From CBFGTV01 sp965652145 (lineage in GTDB: Bacteria > Bacillota > Clostridia > Peptostreptococcales > Natronincolaceae), in the NCBI GenBank assembly GCA_965652145.1, contig CBFGTV010000004.1:24296-88295 (forward strand): DNA of 64,000 bases, read 5' to 3'. Below, piece by piece: positions 7,851 to 15,262 of the stretch; the stretch's first letter is position 1, and each line of letters begins with the position of its first letter. Both the position numbers and the translations under genes were made by a program. The notes beneath the pieces are model-generated. The model was not told where the DNA came from and did not search any database. It saw nothing but the letters and a program-made list of their open reading frames with translations.

Positions 7851-8483
7851 ATGGAGCTGAATTATTTATTCATTACAATGGTCATTGGCTACGGCTTTGG
7901 CTGTCTACAATTCTCATACCTTCTTGGGAAGGCCTTAAAGGGAATTGACATTCGGCTTTTGGGCAATGGTAATGCCGGGGCATCCAATACCGTAATTGTT
8001 TTAGGCTGGAGGTTTGGTGTAATTGTAGGGTTATTGGATATTCTAAAGGCTGTGGCTTCATTAATGGTCATCAAAGGAATGTTTTATCCTATCACATCTC
8101 TACGAGGCCTTTCCTTTCTGTTATTTCTCAATGGGCTATTTGTCATAATAGGTCACAATTATCCCTTTTATATGGGCTTTAAGGGAGGTAAGGGTACAGC
8201 ATCCCTAATTGGCATGCTGTTGATTCTTGATTATCGAATGGCTTTATTGGGGCTCTTAACCATTCTGGTGGTGACAGCATTAACAGATTATATTGCCCTG
8301 GGTACCATCTGCCTGGTACTGATGGTGGTGGCCCTAAGCATCTATTTTCGTTATAGTACGGGAAGCATTGGGATTGCCTCGGCCATTGCTGCCATGAGCA
8401 TTTATAAGCACCTGCCCAACATAGAAAGAATAAAAAAGGGCCGTGAAACAGGGTTAAGGGGTTCCTTGAAGAAAAAACTATAA
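7851..8483 (+). CDS. PlsY-like glycerol-3-phosphate acyltransferase
   Basis: A 210-residue polytopic membrane protein of the PlsY family, which transfers acyl groups from acyl-phosphate to glycerol-3-phosphate. Motif 1 region is 'LLGNGNAGASNTVIVLGW', motif 2 is 'GHNYPFYMGFKGGKGTA', and the C-terminal motif is 'HLPNIERIKKGRETGL'. The Arg that usually follows 'GATN' in motif 1 is absent here, so this is probably a secondary paralogue and may not be the housekeeping enzyme. ATG 7851 has AAAAGGAG upstream. The acetyltransferase gene follows after 15 bases. Confidence 0.8.
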   Translation: MELNYLFITMVIGYGFGCLQFSYLLGKALKGIDIRLLGNGNAGASNTVIVLGWRFGVIVGLLDILKAVASLMVIKGMFYPITSLRGLSFLLFLNGLFVIIGHNYPFYMGFKGGKGTASLIGMLLILDYRMALLGLLTILVVTALTDYIALGTICLVLMVVALSIYFRYSTGSIGIASAIAAMSIYKHLPNIERIKKGRETGLRGSLKKKL

Positions 8484-8498
8484 AAGGAGAAATATACT

Positions 8499-8945
8499 GT
8501 GCTATGGCATATAAAGACCTTTAAAGAATTAACCTTGGAAGAACTATATAAAATTATTCAGCAGCGCATTAATGTTTTTGTTGTGGAACAAAATTGCCCC
8601 TATCCTGAGTGTGATGGTAAAGACTTAACGGCCTATCATCTCTATGCTACAGAGCAGGGGGAAATAGCAGCCTATGTCAGAATTTTACCTCCAGGGGTAT
8701 CCTATCAGGAGGCCTCCATCGGAAGGGTAATTGTTCATCGGGATTATAGAAGGGGCGGCCTGGGGCTGAAACTGATGAAAAGGGCAATGGACTTTGTAAC
8801 CCTTGAAATGAAGGAATCAGCCATTAGAATCTCTGCCCAGGCTCATCTTCAGGGCTTTTATGGTCAGCTTGGCTTTAAGCCAGCTTCAGAAATATATCAA
8901 GAGGATGGTATTCCCCATATTGAAATGGTTTTTATTAACGGCTAA
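8499..8945 (+). CDS. GNAT acetyltransferase, ElaA-like
   Basis: A 148-residue acetyltransferase. The start 'FKELTLEELYKIIQQRINVF' with 'VVEQNCPYPECDGKDL' is characteristic of ElaA, and 'IGRVIVHRDYRRGGLG' is the acetyl-CoA pyrophosphate loop. The substrate of ElaA is not established. The start codon is GTG 8499 with AAAGGAGA upstream. It is likely co-transcribed with the preceding membrane acyltransferase and the small membrane protein that follows 20 bases later. Confidence 0.85.
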   Translation: MLWHIKTFKELTLEELYKIIQQRINVFVVEQNCPYPECDGKDLTAYHLYATEQGEIAAYVRILPPGVSYQEASIGRVIVHRDYRRGGLGLKLMKRAMDFVTLEMKESAIRISAQAHLQGFYGQLGFKPASEIYQEDGIPHIEMVFING

Positions 8946-8965
8946 GGAGAGGGGGGGTTATACAT

Positions 8966-9184
8966 ATGAGTGATAGGTTATATGGAATTCAATATACGCT
9001 TTTATTGATTATACTGGGTATACTGGCCTTTTCTACTGGCGAAATTGTTACCTTTACTATGCTGGGCTTTGTTATTCTAATATTAACTAATATCTTTAAT
9101 GTATTAAAGGACATCAGCAGACAATTGTCGCTTTTGGACATCAAAAAGGAGCCAATGGAATGTACCCGAAAGGAAGAGGAATAA
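8966..9184 (+). CDS. Small two-helix membrane protein
   Basis: A 72-residue protein with two hydrophobic stretches (about residues 9-24 and 28-46) followed by a charged, Cys-containing C-terminal tail rich in Lys and Glu. It has a strong ribosome site (GGAGAGGGGGG) before ATG 8966, so it is very likely real. I do not recognise the family. It lies at the end of the plsY-like/elaA group, with about 200 bases of gene-free sequence after it. Confidence 0.65.
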   Translation: MSDRLYGIQYTLLLIILGILAFSTGEIVTFTMLGFVILILTNIFNVLKDISRQLSLLDIKKEPMECTRKEEE

Positions 9185-9383
9185 AGGGAATGTTGTGCTG
9201 ATAAGTCTAATATTTTTTGATTCCTTAGTCATAATACCTATGTTATGGCCGATGGTCTGAAGGATGATCTTCAGAAGGTTGATTTAGGTATAGTATTGGG
9301 AAATTTACTCAATGATCAGGGAATTTGTTGGGTTTTATGTATATTGGGTAAGATATTAAGACAAAAGCAAATGGAGGAAGACG

Positions 9384-9743
9384 ATGGATATTAAGCTAAA
9401 GCGTATTGATACAGTTTTTTTGAGGGTGCAAAATTTAGAAAAATCCGTTAAATGGTATACAGATGTTTTAGGTTTGAAGCTTCGATGGGAGGATTTAACG
9501 AATCGATATGCCGCCTTTGATGTAGGTGAAACAGCCCTGACCCTTTATGAGACACCAGGAACGGCCATTATACCTAATAATGATCATTTATTTAATTTCT
9601 TTGTTGAGGATATTGAACATACCCATGCCCTACTAATGGAATCAGGGGTCGATATAGGGCCTTTGGAGGATGGCGGTGGAGGCTTGAAATGGTGTTTTTT
9701 TAAGGATATTGATGGTAATCGGCTAGATTTATGCTCTTTCTAA
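9384..9743 (+). CDS. VOC-family protein (glyoxalase/bleomycin resistance fold)
   Basis: A 119-residue vicinal-oxygen-chelate protein. The N-terminus 'DTVFLRVQNLEKSVKWYTDVLGL' and the C-terminus 'WCFFKDIDGNRLDLCSF' are the paired beta-alpha-beta-beta-beta modules. Members bind a metal and act on glyoxals, extradiol substrates or sequester antibiotics; the reaction here is not predictable. ATG 9384 follows GGAGGAAGACG. The zinc-ribbon protein gene begins 23 bases later. Confidence 0.85.
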   Translation: MDIKLKRIDTVFLRVQNLEKSVKWYTDVLGLKLRWEDLTNRYAAFDVGETALTLYETPGTAIIPNNDHLFNFFVEDIEHTHALLMESGVDIGPLEDGGGGLKWCFFKDIDGNRLDLCSF

Positions 9744-9766
9744 TAAGGAAGAAAGGATGATAAAAT

Positions 9767-10249
9767 ATGCCATGGTGCCCAGCTTGCAAGGCTGAATATC
9801 GGGAAGGCTTTCGTTACTGTCATGAATGTAAAAAGGAGCTTGTTGACGAAATGCTTGAAGGCCCTGCCTTTGAATTTGAAGATATGGTTTATTTAGGGAG
9901 CTTCGGTGATGAGGCAGAAACTAAACTGCTTGAAGCATTTTTAAATTCCCATGGAATTCCTGTGTTGAAAAAATACCAGGGGATTGGGGGCTATTTGAAA
10001 ATCACCATGGCAGTTTCAAAATTCGGTGTCGATTTTTATGTTCCTTCTGGTGCCCTGGAGGAGGCCCAGAGGCTGGTTAATGAAATGGCCTTAGAACCGC
10101 CTGTAAAGGTAGGGGAGGTGGCTACAGAGGAGCTAGCCTCATCTCTTCGGTGGAGGAAACGAATGATCGTAGTTATAATTTCCCTGTTATTTATTATTCC
10201 GTGTATTGCAGGAGTTCTATACAGTATTGTATCGATTTTACTAAAATAG
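9767..10249 (+). CDS. DUF2007-type protein with N-terminal zinc ribbon and C-terminal membrane anchor
   Basis: A 160-residue protein in three parts. A zinc ribbon 'CPACKAEYREGFRYCHECKK' spans residues 4-23. A DUF2007-like segment (about 40-110) contains 'AEAKLLEAFLNSHGIPVL'-like sequence and 'YVPSGALEEAQRLV'. A single transmembrane helix lies at about 132-155. DUF2007 has been called a putative signal-transducing domain, without a proven ligand. The topology places the ribbon in the cytoplasm. ATG 9767 has AAAGGATG upstream. Confidence 0.75.
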   Translation: MPWCPACKAEYREGFRYCHECKKELVDEMLEGPAFEFEDMVYLGSFGDEAETKLLEAFLNSHGIPVLKKYQGIGGYLKITMAVSKFGVDFYVPSGALEEAQRLVNEMALEPPVKVGEVATEELASSLRWRKRMIVVIISLLFIIPCIAGVLYSIVSILLK

Positions 10250-10315
10250 CTATCTACTGTAATTGGTTGGCACCACTTTTAAATAAAAAACATGACTAAA
10301 GTCTTGGTAGGATAT

Positions 10316-10345
10316 TTGACTCCTTTATTGAATTCTATTAATAAT
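10316..10345 (+). promoter_or_regulatory. Sigma-A promoter before the Fe-S protein gene
   Basis: TTGACT at 10316-10321 and AATAAT at 10340-10345 with an 18-base spacer, ending 24 bases before the start codon. Confidence 0.55.
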
Positions 10346-10368
10346 AGAAGCGTAAGGGGGGAGCAGAT

Positions 10369-11106
10369 GTGAAATTGATGCTAGAGAAGCTTATTAGAGA
10401 TTTTGTTATTACCTATTCGGCATTAAATTCCACTGAGACTATGTGGCTTGAGCCCCTCGTTGCCTATGGAGACGCTTTTGATCCTTTGTTTCATCCAAAG
10501 CCATCTAATTTTTTACCCGAGGCCAGAACCGTCATATGCTATTTTATCCCCCTTGATAACGATATCATAGCCTCTAATCTTTTAAGTATAGAGACCTCCA
10601 GGGCATGGGGGATAAGCTATATCGAAACAAATCAGCTGATAGAGGCTTTAAATTCTCATCTAAAGGATCACCTTGAAGCATGGGGCTATCGTACATATAT
10701 TTTGCCGGGGGCTTCGCCTGTTAATTATGAAAAACCACATAAAGGCTGGTCCCACTCCCATGGAGCCTTTGTGGCAGGCCTTGGAAGGCTGGGTCTACAC
10801 AATATGCTGATTACAGAAAAAGGCTGTTGCGGCAGGCTCGGAAGTCTAATTACTGCCTTGGCATTAGAGCCTACTCCCCGAATGTTTGAGGAATATTGTC
10901 TCTATTATCATAATGGAAGCTGTAAGCAATGTATTTTGCGCTGTGTCAATGAAGCAATATCAGAAGAAGGCCTTCATTTCGGCAGGTGTAAAGAAATGTG
11001 TTATCAAAACGGTCATAACTTTGCAGATATAGGCTTGCCCAAGGTATGCGGCAAATGTATGGTGGGGGTTTTATGTTCCCAAAATAACCCCATAAAAAAT
11101 ATTTAA
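10369..11106 (+). CDS. QueG-related iron-sulfur protein, shortened
   Basis: A 245-residue protein whose N-terminal part resembles epoxyqueuosine reductase-like cobalamin/Fe-S proteins ('FLPEARTVICYFIPL', 'AFVAGLGRLGLHNMLITEKGCCGRLGSLITAL'). The C-terminal part has ferredoxin-like cysteines: 'CKQCILRC', 'CKEMC' and 'CGKCMVGVLC'. It is much shorter than QueG (about 370 residues) and lacks the HEAT-like tail, so it is not QueG itself. The reaction is unknown. Start GTG 10369 after AAGGGGGGA; ATG 10378 is an alternative. Confidence 0.7.
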   Translation: MKLMLEKLIRDFVITYSALNSTETMWLEPLVAYGDAFDPLFHPKPSNFLPEARTVICYFIPLDNDIIASNLLSIETSRAWGISYIETNQLIEALNSHLKDHLEAWGYRTYILPGASPVNYEKPHKGWSHSHGAFVAGLGRLGLHNMLITEKGCCGRLGSLITALALEPTPRMFEEYCLYYHNGSCKQCILRCVNEAISEEGLHFGRCKEMCYQNGHNFADIGLPKVCGKCMVGVLCSQNNPIKNI

Positions 11107-11139
11107 GGATAAAGTAGTGTCATTGTTTTAGTTAAACAA

Positions 11140-11184
11140 AGACGAGGTTTACATAATATAATTACGTAAACTTTAACCTTGTCT
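11140..11184. terminator. Weak bidirectional hairpin between converging genes
   Basis: Arms 11140-11149 and 11175-11184 pair over 10 bases. An alternative internal stem, 11147-11152 with 11166-11171, is mutually exclusive with it. It lies between the converging Fe-S protein gene and uvsE. There are no strong T-tracts. Confidence 0.45.
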
Positions 11185-11186
11185 CG

Positions 11187-12149
11187 CTAAACTTCAATAG
11201 TAGCACCATCAATTATTTTTATATCATTTCTGCTTTTTAGATCTGCCATTAATTGAAAAAGGGCCAGATCTTTCTGTTTTGCTTCTATCATAACGTCGAA
11301 ATCTCTTTTTAAAGGGCTGGCAATTTGTATAAAATCCATTAAAAAGTTTACATCTATATAATCGGCGTGGGCACGAATTTGTTTTTCACATTTTGGGCTT
11401 GAAAGATGAATTTTAGGAGGATGAATCTCATTATTCCAGGTATTAAATATTTCATTGAGAAATTCCTTTAAATTTTCCCCTTGATGATTGCAAAAATGAT
11501 GATGAATGTCAAGCACCATAGGGATATTAAGACATTGGCAGATATGAAGTACTTCCTTGGCAGTAAAGGATTTATCGTCATTTTCCAGAATGATTCGTTC
11601 TTGAAACCTGGAATCCATTCGACGGAACTGTTCGATAAACCGTTCAATAGATTTCTGCTTACTGCCATAGGTTCCTCCCACGTGAATGACCAGCTTAGCT
11701 TCCTGGGAGGATAGGCCCATGGCCTCAAACAGCTTAATGTGGTAGTCAAGATCCATTAAGGCAGTATATAAAACCTCGTCATTGGGAGTATTGATCACTG
11801 TGAAATGATCGGGATGGGCACTGACCCTGAGTTGATGTGACTTGATAAAGGCTCCGATTTTTTGATATAGGGGCAGAAAAGGTGTAATGTAATCCCAGTG
11901 GAATACGTCCTTATGGGTTGTTAATGGGACAAGCTTAGAGGTTAAGCGGTATAGCTTAATATCATGGGCCTGATTATAAAGCAGTATTCTTCGAGTAATG
12001 TCTAGGTTATCCTTTACTATGGAATGAAGCTTATGTCGTCTAATTTCGTCGTCAGGTAATTGACAAAATTTCTTGTAGGTAAGGGTTTTGTTGGGGGAGC
12101 CATTATCGAGGCCAAGGGCAATGGCAACATACCCGAAACGTATTTTCAT
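11187..12149 (-). CDS. uvsE: UV-damage endonuclease UvsE/UvdE
   Basis: A 320-residue TIM-barrel endonuclease of the UVDE family, which nicks DNA 5' of UV photoproducts. Signature stretches are 'RFGYVAIALGL' at the N-terminus, 'YRLTSKLVPLTTH', 'LRVSAHPDHFTVIN', 'VIHVGGTYGSK', 'ILENDDKSF', 'MVLDIHHHFCNH' and 'IHLSSPK', covering the His/Glu/Asp metal ligands. ATG 12149 (minus) has AGAGGTGAT upstream. A Fur-box-like palindrome at 12330-12344 lies 180 bases upstream, next to a minus-strand TATAAT at 12324-12329, so iron control is possible but unproven. Confidence 0.9.
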   Translation of the reverse strand: MKIRFGYVAIALGLDNGSPNKTLTYKKFCQLPDDEIRRHKLHSIVKDNLDITRRILLYNQAHDIKLYRLTSKLVPLTTHKDVFHWDYITPFLPLYQKIGAFIKSHQLRVSAHPDHFTVINTPNDEVLYTALMDLDYHIKLFEAMGLSSQEAKLVIHVGGTYGSKQKSIERFIEQFRRMDSRFQERIILENDDKSFTAKEVLHICQCLNIPMVLDIHHHFCNHQGENLKEFLNEIFNTWNNEIHPPKIHLSSPKCEKQIRAHADYIDVNFLMDFIQIASPLKRDFDVMIEAKQKDLALFQLMADLKSRNDIKIIDGATIEV

Positions 12150-12329
12150 GAATAATCACCTCTAGTTTCAAGTTGTTTGCTTGAATTACTGACACCATAT
12201 TTAATGTGTCCATAAATATGACAATTATAACAGGGCAGGGGAATGAATGAAATTACAGGGGTTTGGGCTACGCCAAGGAGCGTGTCGTTGCTGGGCGGAC
12301 ACGAGATTCATTGACCTGATGTTATTATA

Positions 12330-12344
12330 TGATAATGATTATCA
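12330..12344. promoter_or_regulatory. Perfect Fur-type 7-1-7 operator
   Basis: TGATAATGATTATCA matches the Firmicute Fur consensus TGATAATNATTATCA at all 14 specified positions. TTGACC at 12311 lies on the plus strand, and a minus-strand TATAAT lies at 12324-12329, so the controlled direction is not settled. Confidence 0.7.
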
Positions 12345-12799
12345 ACAAAACTCAGATTAAAAGATAGTCTTATAAAGGCAATTTTGTAACTTGGTCGACA
12401 CAAGTCGGCACGAATAGTCTTACTATTTAATTATGTCATTAATAGAATTGATTACACCGGATGTATCCGTACACAAGGGTTACTTAAAGAATATTTTGGG
12501 CTTCAAAAAGCCGTTAACTTAATGGCTCTTAAAAACATGCCTTATTAAGCAAGCTAAGAATATTGTGGGTTAATAATATTAAGATAGCCATAAATGATTA
12601 ATTAAATGGCTATAGTGATTTAACCAGTTATTTATTTGAACGAATTAAATTGAATCCTTGAGATCAATTTTGATTTTTTAATTCCGTAAATGTGTTTATT
12701 AATATGATATAAAAATGTACTGGGAGATACAAATTTTGAGTTAACAGGTTCAACTCAATGAATTATTGTAATTTAGTCGGTTAGAAAGGAGCTGCTTTC

Positions 12800-12851
12800 A
12801 CTCAATCCAACTATTCTTTAAATGTATATTTAGGGAATAGTTGGATTGAGT
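12800..12851 (+). other. 52-base hairpin with 24 consecutive pairs
   Basis: Arms 12800-12823 and 12828-12851 form 22 Watson-Crick and 2 G-U pairs around a 4-base loop. In the opposite strand the two wobble pairs would be A-C mismatches, so a plus-strand RNA is favoured. There is no T-tract on either side. A Fur-box-like site starts 5 bases downstream. Confidence 0.75.
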
Positions 12852-12856
12852 AATAA

Positions 12857-12871
12857 TGATAATCAATATCA
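12857..12871. promoter_or_regulatory. Fur-type operator, one mismatch
   Basis: TGATAATCAATATCA matches 13 of the 14 specified bases of the Firmicute Fur consensus. It also overlaps the classical 19-base iron box with two differences. Confidence 0.6.
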
Positions 12872-12936
12872 TTATAAAGAAAAGTCCTTTTAACTCCTTT
12901 TCCTTAGTTAGATTTAGATATTGATATATTTTATAA

Positions 12937-12951
12937 TGATAATTATTAGTG
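12937..12951. promoter_or_regulatory. Fur-like half-conserved site
   Basis: TGATAATTATTAGTG has the full left heptad and a degenerate right heptad. It lies 80 bases after the previous site. Confidence 0.35.
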
Positions 12952-13092
12952 CTATTAAAATTATGGCTTTGTTTTTGAGCTATCAAAACTATGTTAGCAA
13001 TCAAAAATCAATTGTAGTTTATGGAAATATATTAATCCTATCATGTTACCCTATGAATTTTACTATATCTCTTGAATACTGGTTTGTTTTAA

Positions 13093-13119
13093 GGGCTCTG
13101 CTCTACTCAAACAGAGCCC
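13093..13119 (-). terminator. Terminator overlapping the end of the TetR gene
   Basis: An 8-bp GC-rich stem (13093-13100 with 13112-13119) encloses the stop codon of the TetR gene. The following minus-strand sequence is TTAAAACAA, so termination is probably weak. Confidence 0.5.
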
Positions 13120-13678
13120 CTAGGGCTGACAAAGAATCAATCATCTCTTCCTTTTCATCGGCCAGAATTACCTGTATTGAAGTACCAAACAGTGTTCCCA
13201 GCATCATTCTGGACAATACATTGGAACAAATGTGTTTATATTTATCCTGATTGGCAAATTCTTTTATAATGTGCTTTTCTATCAGGCTAGCGATATTGTT
13301 GAATAGATCATGCTGCAGCTCCTTTAAAGCCGGTGACCATAATGACATGCTGGTTAGGTCAAAAAGTAGCTTAAAGATATCTGGTTTATTTCTCAAAATC
13401 TCTTGAAAGTATTCAATTAAAAAGGAAATTCTCTCCCTTGGGGATTTGCCCTTCATTAACCTCAGCTCTACCTCATTTAGATACTGATCTCCTACAGTCT
13501 TTACTATTTCCTTTAATAATCCTTCCTTGTTTTTATAGTAATAGTTCAGTTGGCTCAATACAACCCCTGCTTCATCTGCAATATCCCGCAGAGATACATT
13601 GGCATAGCCCTTTACGGCCATACATTTGAAGGCAGCATGAAGTATCCTTTGAGGTTGATTCATATTTTCCGATTCCAT
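13103..13678 (-). CDS. TetR/AcrR-family transcriptional regulator
   Basis: A 191-residue repressor. The N-terminal helix-turn-helix spans about residues 8-55 ('RILHAAFKCMAVKGYANVSL', then 'IADEAGVVLSQLNYYYKNKEGLL'). The variable C-terminal ligand-binding domain follows and ends in a dimer helix. ATG 13678 has GGGAGGG upstream on the minus strand. The gene is 39 bases downstream of the membrane protein gene and probably shares its promoter, so it may regulate that gene. The ligand is unknown. Confidence 0.88.
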   Translation of the reverse strand: MESENMNQPQRILHAAFKCMAVKGYANVSLRDIADEAGVVLSQLNYYYKNKEGLLKEIVKTVGDQYLNEVELRLMKGKSPRERISFLIEYFQEILRNKPDIFKLLFDLTSMSLWSPALKELQHDLFNNIASLIEKHIIKEFANQDKYKHICSNVLSRMMLGTLFGTSIQVILADEKEEMIDSLSALGALFE

Positions 13679-13717
13679 TGATAGATCCCTCCCAACAAGA
13701 TTACCTTTGATTACTTT

Positions 13718-14434
13718 TTAATTGAACCTGCCTCTGAGCTTTCCCTTGATTTTATCCATTCTGTGGCTTAATATACTTTTAATTTCTCGATTTCTAATGT
13801 TAGCATTTAAAATTAACAACCTGGGAAAGGCATTAAAAAATCTTTTGTATTGGATAATCTTTTCAAAGTAATGATGATCAGAGACATTGGTATTTAAAAT
13901 AACACTTCTAAGATCTAAGGAATCGATAACTGATTTAAAGGTATCGGATAGAAAATATATTACAATAAGGACAATTAAATATCCCTTTACCGAGGGTACG
14001 AAGGAAGAAATCATTTTGGAAACACTGGGATGAATCACTTTCAGCAGTAATAATGCAAGGCCCCCCCATAATAGGGAATAAGACAGACAAATATAGCCTC
14101 TAAGATTGAATTTTTCATGGCTGTAATCCCACCATTTACAATTAAAGAATTTCTCCAGAAGAAACCCTGTAATGTATTCCAAAAGGGTTACCAATATCAC
14201 ACCGGTCAACAGGCTCAATATTAGTATACCTAAGGAATTTTCAATTATAGTTTCTATCCATCCTGATGAAATCAAGATTAAAACAGCTCCAAATCCGTAG
14301 ATGGGGCAAAAAAATCCTGTCAAAAATCCCCTGTTAATCAATCTTCCTTCCTTTATGCTGGCGAAAATGGTTTCCATTACCCATCCTAAAAAAGAGTAAA
14401 AGGTAAAATAGAGTATAACATCATATAAATTCAT
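13718..14434 (-). CDS. Putative ABC transporter permease-like membrane protein (PF06541 type)
   Basis: A 238-residue protein with about five hydrophobic segments. It opens with 'YFTFYSFLGWVMETIFASI', then 'NRGFLTGFFCPIYGFGAVLI' and 'LLEYITGFLLEKFFNCKWWDYS', which define the CmpB-type family annotated as putative ABC permease. No ATPase is adjacent, so the transporter label is doubtful. A basic cytoplasmic tail ends the protein. ATG 14434 is chosen over ATG 14443 because GGAGG is 9 bases ahead of it. Confidence 0.75.
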   Translation of the reverse strand: MNLYDVILYFTFYSFLGWVMETIFASIKEGRLINRGFLTGFFCPIYGFGAVLILISSGWIETIIENSLGILILSLLTGVILVTLLEYITGFLLEKFFNCKWWDYSHEKFNLRGYICLSYSLLWGGLALLLLKVIHPSVSKMISSFVPSVKGYLIVLIVIYFLSDTFKSVIDSLDLRSVILNTNVSDHHYFEKIIQYKRFFNAFPRLLILNANIRNREIKSILSHRMDKIKGKLRGRFN

Positions 14435-14801
14435 CTTTACCATCCTCCTGTCACATGGAAAATTAACAATATCGGCCCATTAACCTATAACATAAATATG
14501 ATTTAAAAAAAGTTCGGACGTATGACCTAAATATAGCACATGAATTGATTTTAGTCAATTATGTCCTTCTTTTAGTTGGAAAAGTGATTAATAAACCTTA
14601 CAGATGGGTGGTTTTCGATGGTAAAAATGAGACTATAGTCCTATATTGTCGAAAATTGGAATTGTATGTTGACACCACTATTACAGTATAGTAACTTTTA
14701 TTTATCAAGACTTTTATATGATCAGTTAAATTATTACCATTTTATGATAGTAATTTAACTTTATAAAACAAATTAATTAAAATTTTAAGGGGGAACAAAA
14801 A
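14435..14801. other. Intergenic region with divergent control elements
   Basis: 367 bases without a gene. It contains the minus-strand promoter at 14530-14558, an inverted repeat TTTTCGA/TCGAAAA (14612-14618 and 14649-14655) with a 10-base palindrome GACTATAGTC between the arms (14631-14640), and a 10-bp inverted repeat (14724-14733 with 14751-14760) just before the 14802 gene. A TTGACA at about 14670 could be part of a plus-strand promoter. Confidence 0.5.
14530..14558 (-). promoter_or_regulatory. Sigma-A promoter of the 14434 membrane protein gene
   Basis: On the minus strand: TTGACT (14558-14553), 17-base spacer, TATATT (14535-14530). Confidence 0.65.
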
Positions 14802-15167
14802 ATGAAAAAGTATGAATTTCAGTTGGATCATGGAAAAAAGCTAATGTTAATCAAGAGCGGCGGAATGTTTTCGTTGGACGATGCCAAGAATTTTATGGCA
14901 GAATATAAAAAACAGGTTGGTCAGATTGATGTAAAAAATTATAGTCTGATTATTGATGCAAAAGATATTAAGGTAAATGGTCCTGAAATTGTTCCTTTAT
15001 TAGAGGAAATGATTCAGTTATATGCTTCAACTCCCTTTAAAAAGCGTTTTAGCGTAATCTTTGAGTCTAGCATTGCACAATCTCAAGTTAAAAGGGTTGG
15101 TAAGGATAACTTTACCTCTGCCTTTACCTTTGTACCCTCTCTAGAAGATGCTTTAAAACAACTATAG
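14802..15167 (+). CDS. Conserved hypothetical protein, possible STAS/SpoIIAA-like fold
   Basis: A 121-residue soluble protein. Strand-helix alternation is apparent ('KKLMLIKSGGMFSLDDAKNF' then 'NYSLIIDAKDIKVNGPEIVP'), as in STAS-like or SpoIIAA-like proteins that link to membranes or partner proteins. I cannot assign a function. ATG 14802 follows AAGGGGG. It has its own long leader with an inverted repeat and is followed by a very strong hairpin terminator, so it is a one-gene transcription unit. Confidence 0.6.
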   Translation: MKKYEFQLDHGKKLMLIKSGGMFSLDDAKNFMAEYKKQVGQIDVKNYSLIIDAKDIKVNGPEIVPLLEEMIQLYASTPFKKRFSVIFESSIAQSQVKRVGKDNFTSAFTFVPSLEDALKQL

Positions 15168-15190
15168 AAATCCTTCTCTGTTTAATACCT

Positions 15191-15234
15191 ATCACCTAAA
15201 GAGGACTATTCAACAATAGTCCTCTTTAGGTGAT
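15191..15234. terminator. Perfect 20-bp hairpin terminator
   Basis: Arms 15191-15210 and 15215-15234 pair without a mismatch around CAAC. CTTTTATAG follows on the plus strand. It separates the converging 14802 gene and KAS III-like gene and could stop both transcripts. Confidence 0.75.
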
Positions 15235-15262
15235 ATGCTTTTATAGCTGTTTTAGTTATCTG

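Larger units (their letters stand above)
12150..13102. other. Gene-free 953-base region with iron-box-like sites and hairpins
   Basis: No convincing coding frame with a ribosome site is present on either strand. The region is AT-rich except for a GC-richer patch at 12240-12310 that contains a short hairpin (12281-12286 with 12298-12303). It holds three Fur-box-like palindromes, a 52-base near-perfect hairpin (12800-12851), and smaller inverted repeats (12499-12512, 12584-12613, 12736-12758). It could carry a non-coding RNA or the remains of a lost iron-regulated locus. Confidence 0.6.

Noticed and set aside
9235..9400. Short open frame (about 49 codons) between the small membrane protein and the VOC gene
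   Set aside because: No ribosome binding site, it runs into the start of the next gene, and the sequence has no recognisable pattern.
12422..12522. Plus-strand mini-frame after the first Fur box
   Set aside because: About 29 codons without ribosome site; it ends within a hairpin and shows no family likeness.
12798..13004. 68-codon minus-strand frame in the gene desert
   Set aside because: No ribosome site, extreme AT-driven Ile/Asn/Lys content, and it covers the hairpin and Fur boxes.
15191..15234. Perfect 20-bp inverted repeat as a mobile-element or CRISPR-like unit
   Set aside because: A single copy between converging genes with a 4-base loop and T-rich flank fits a strong terminator.
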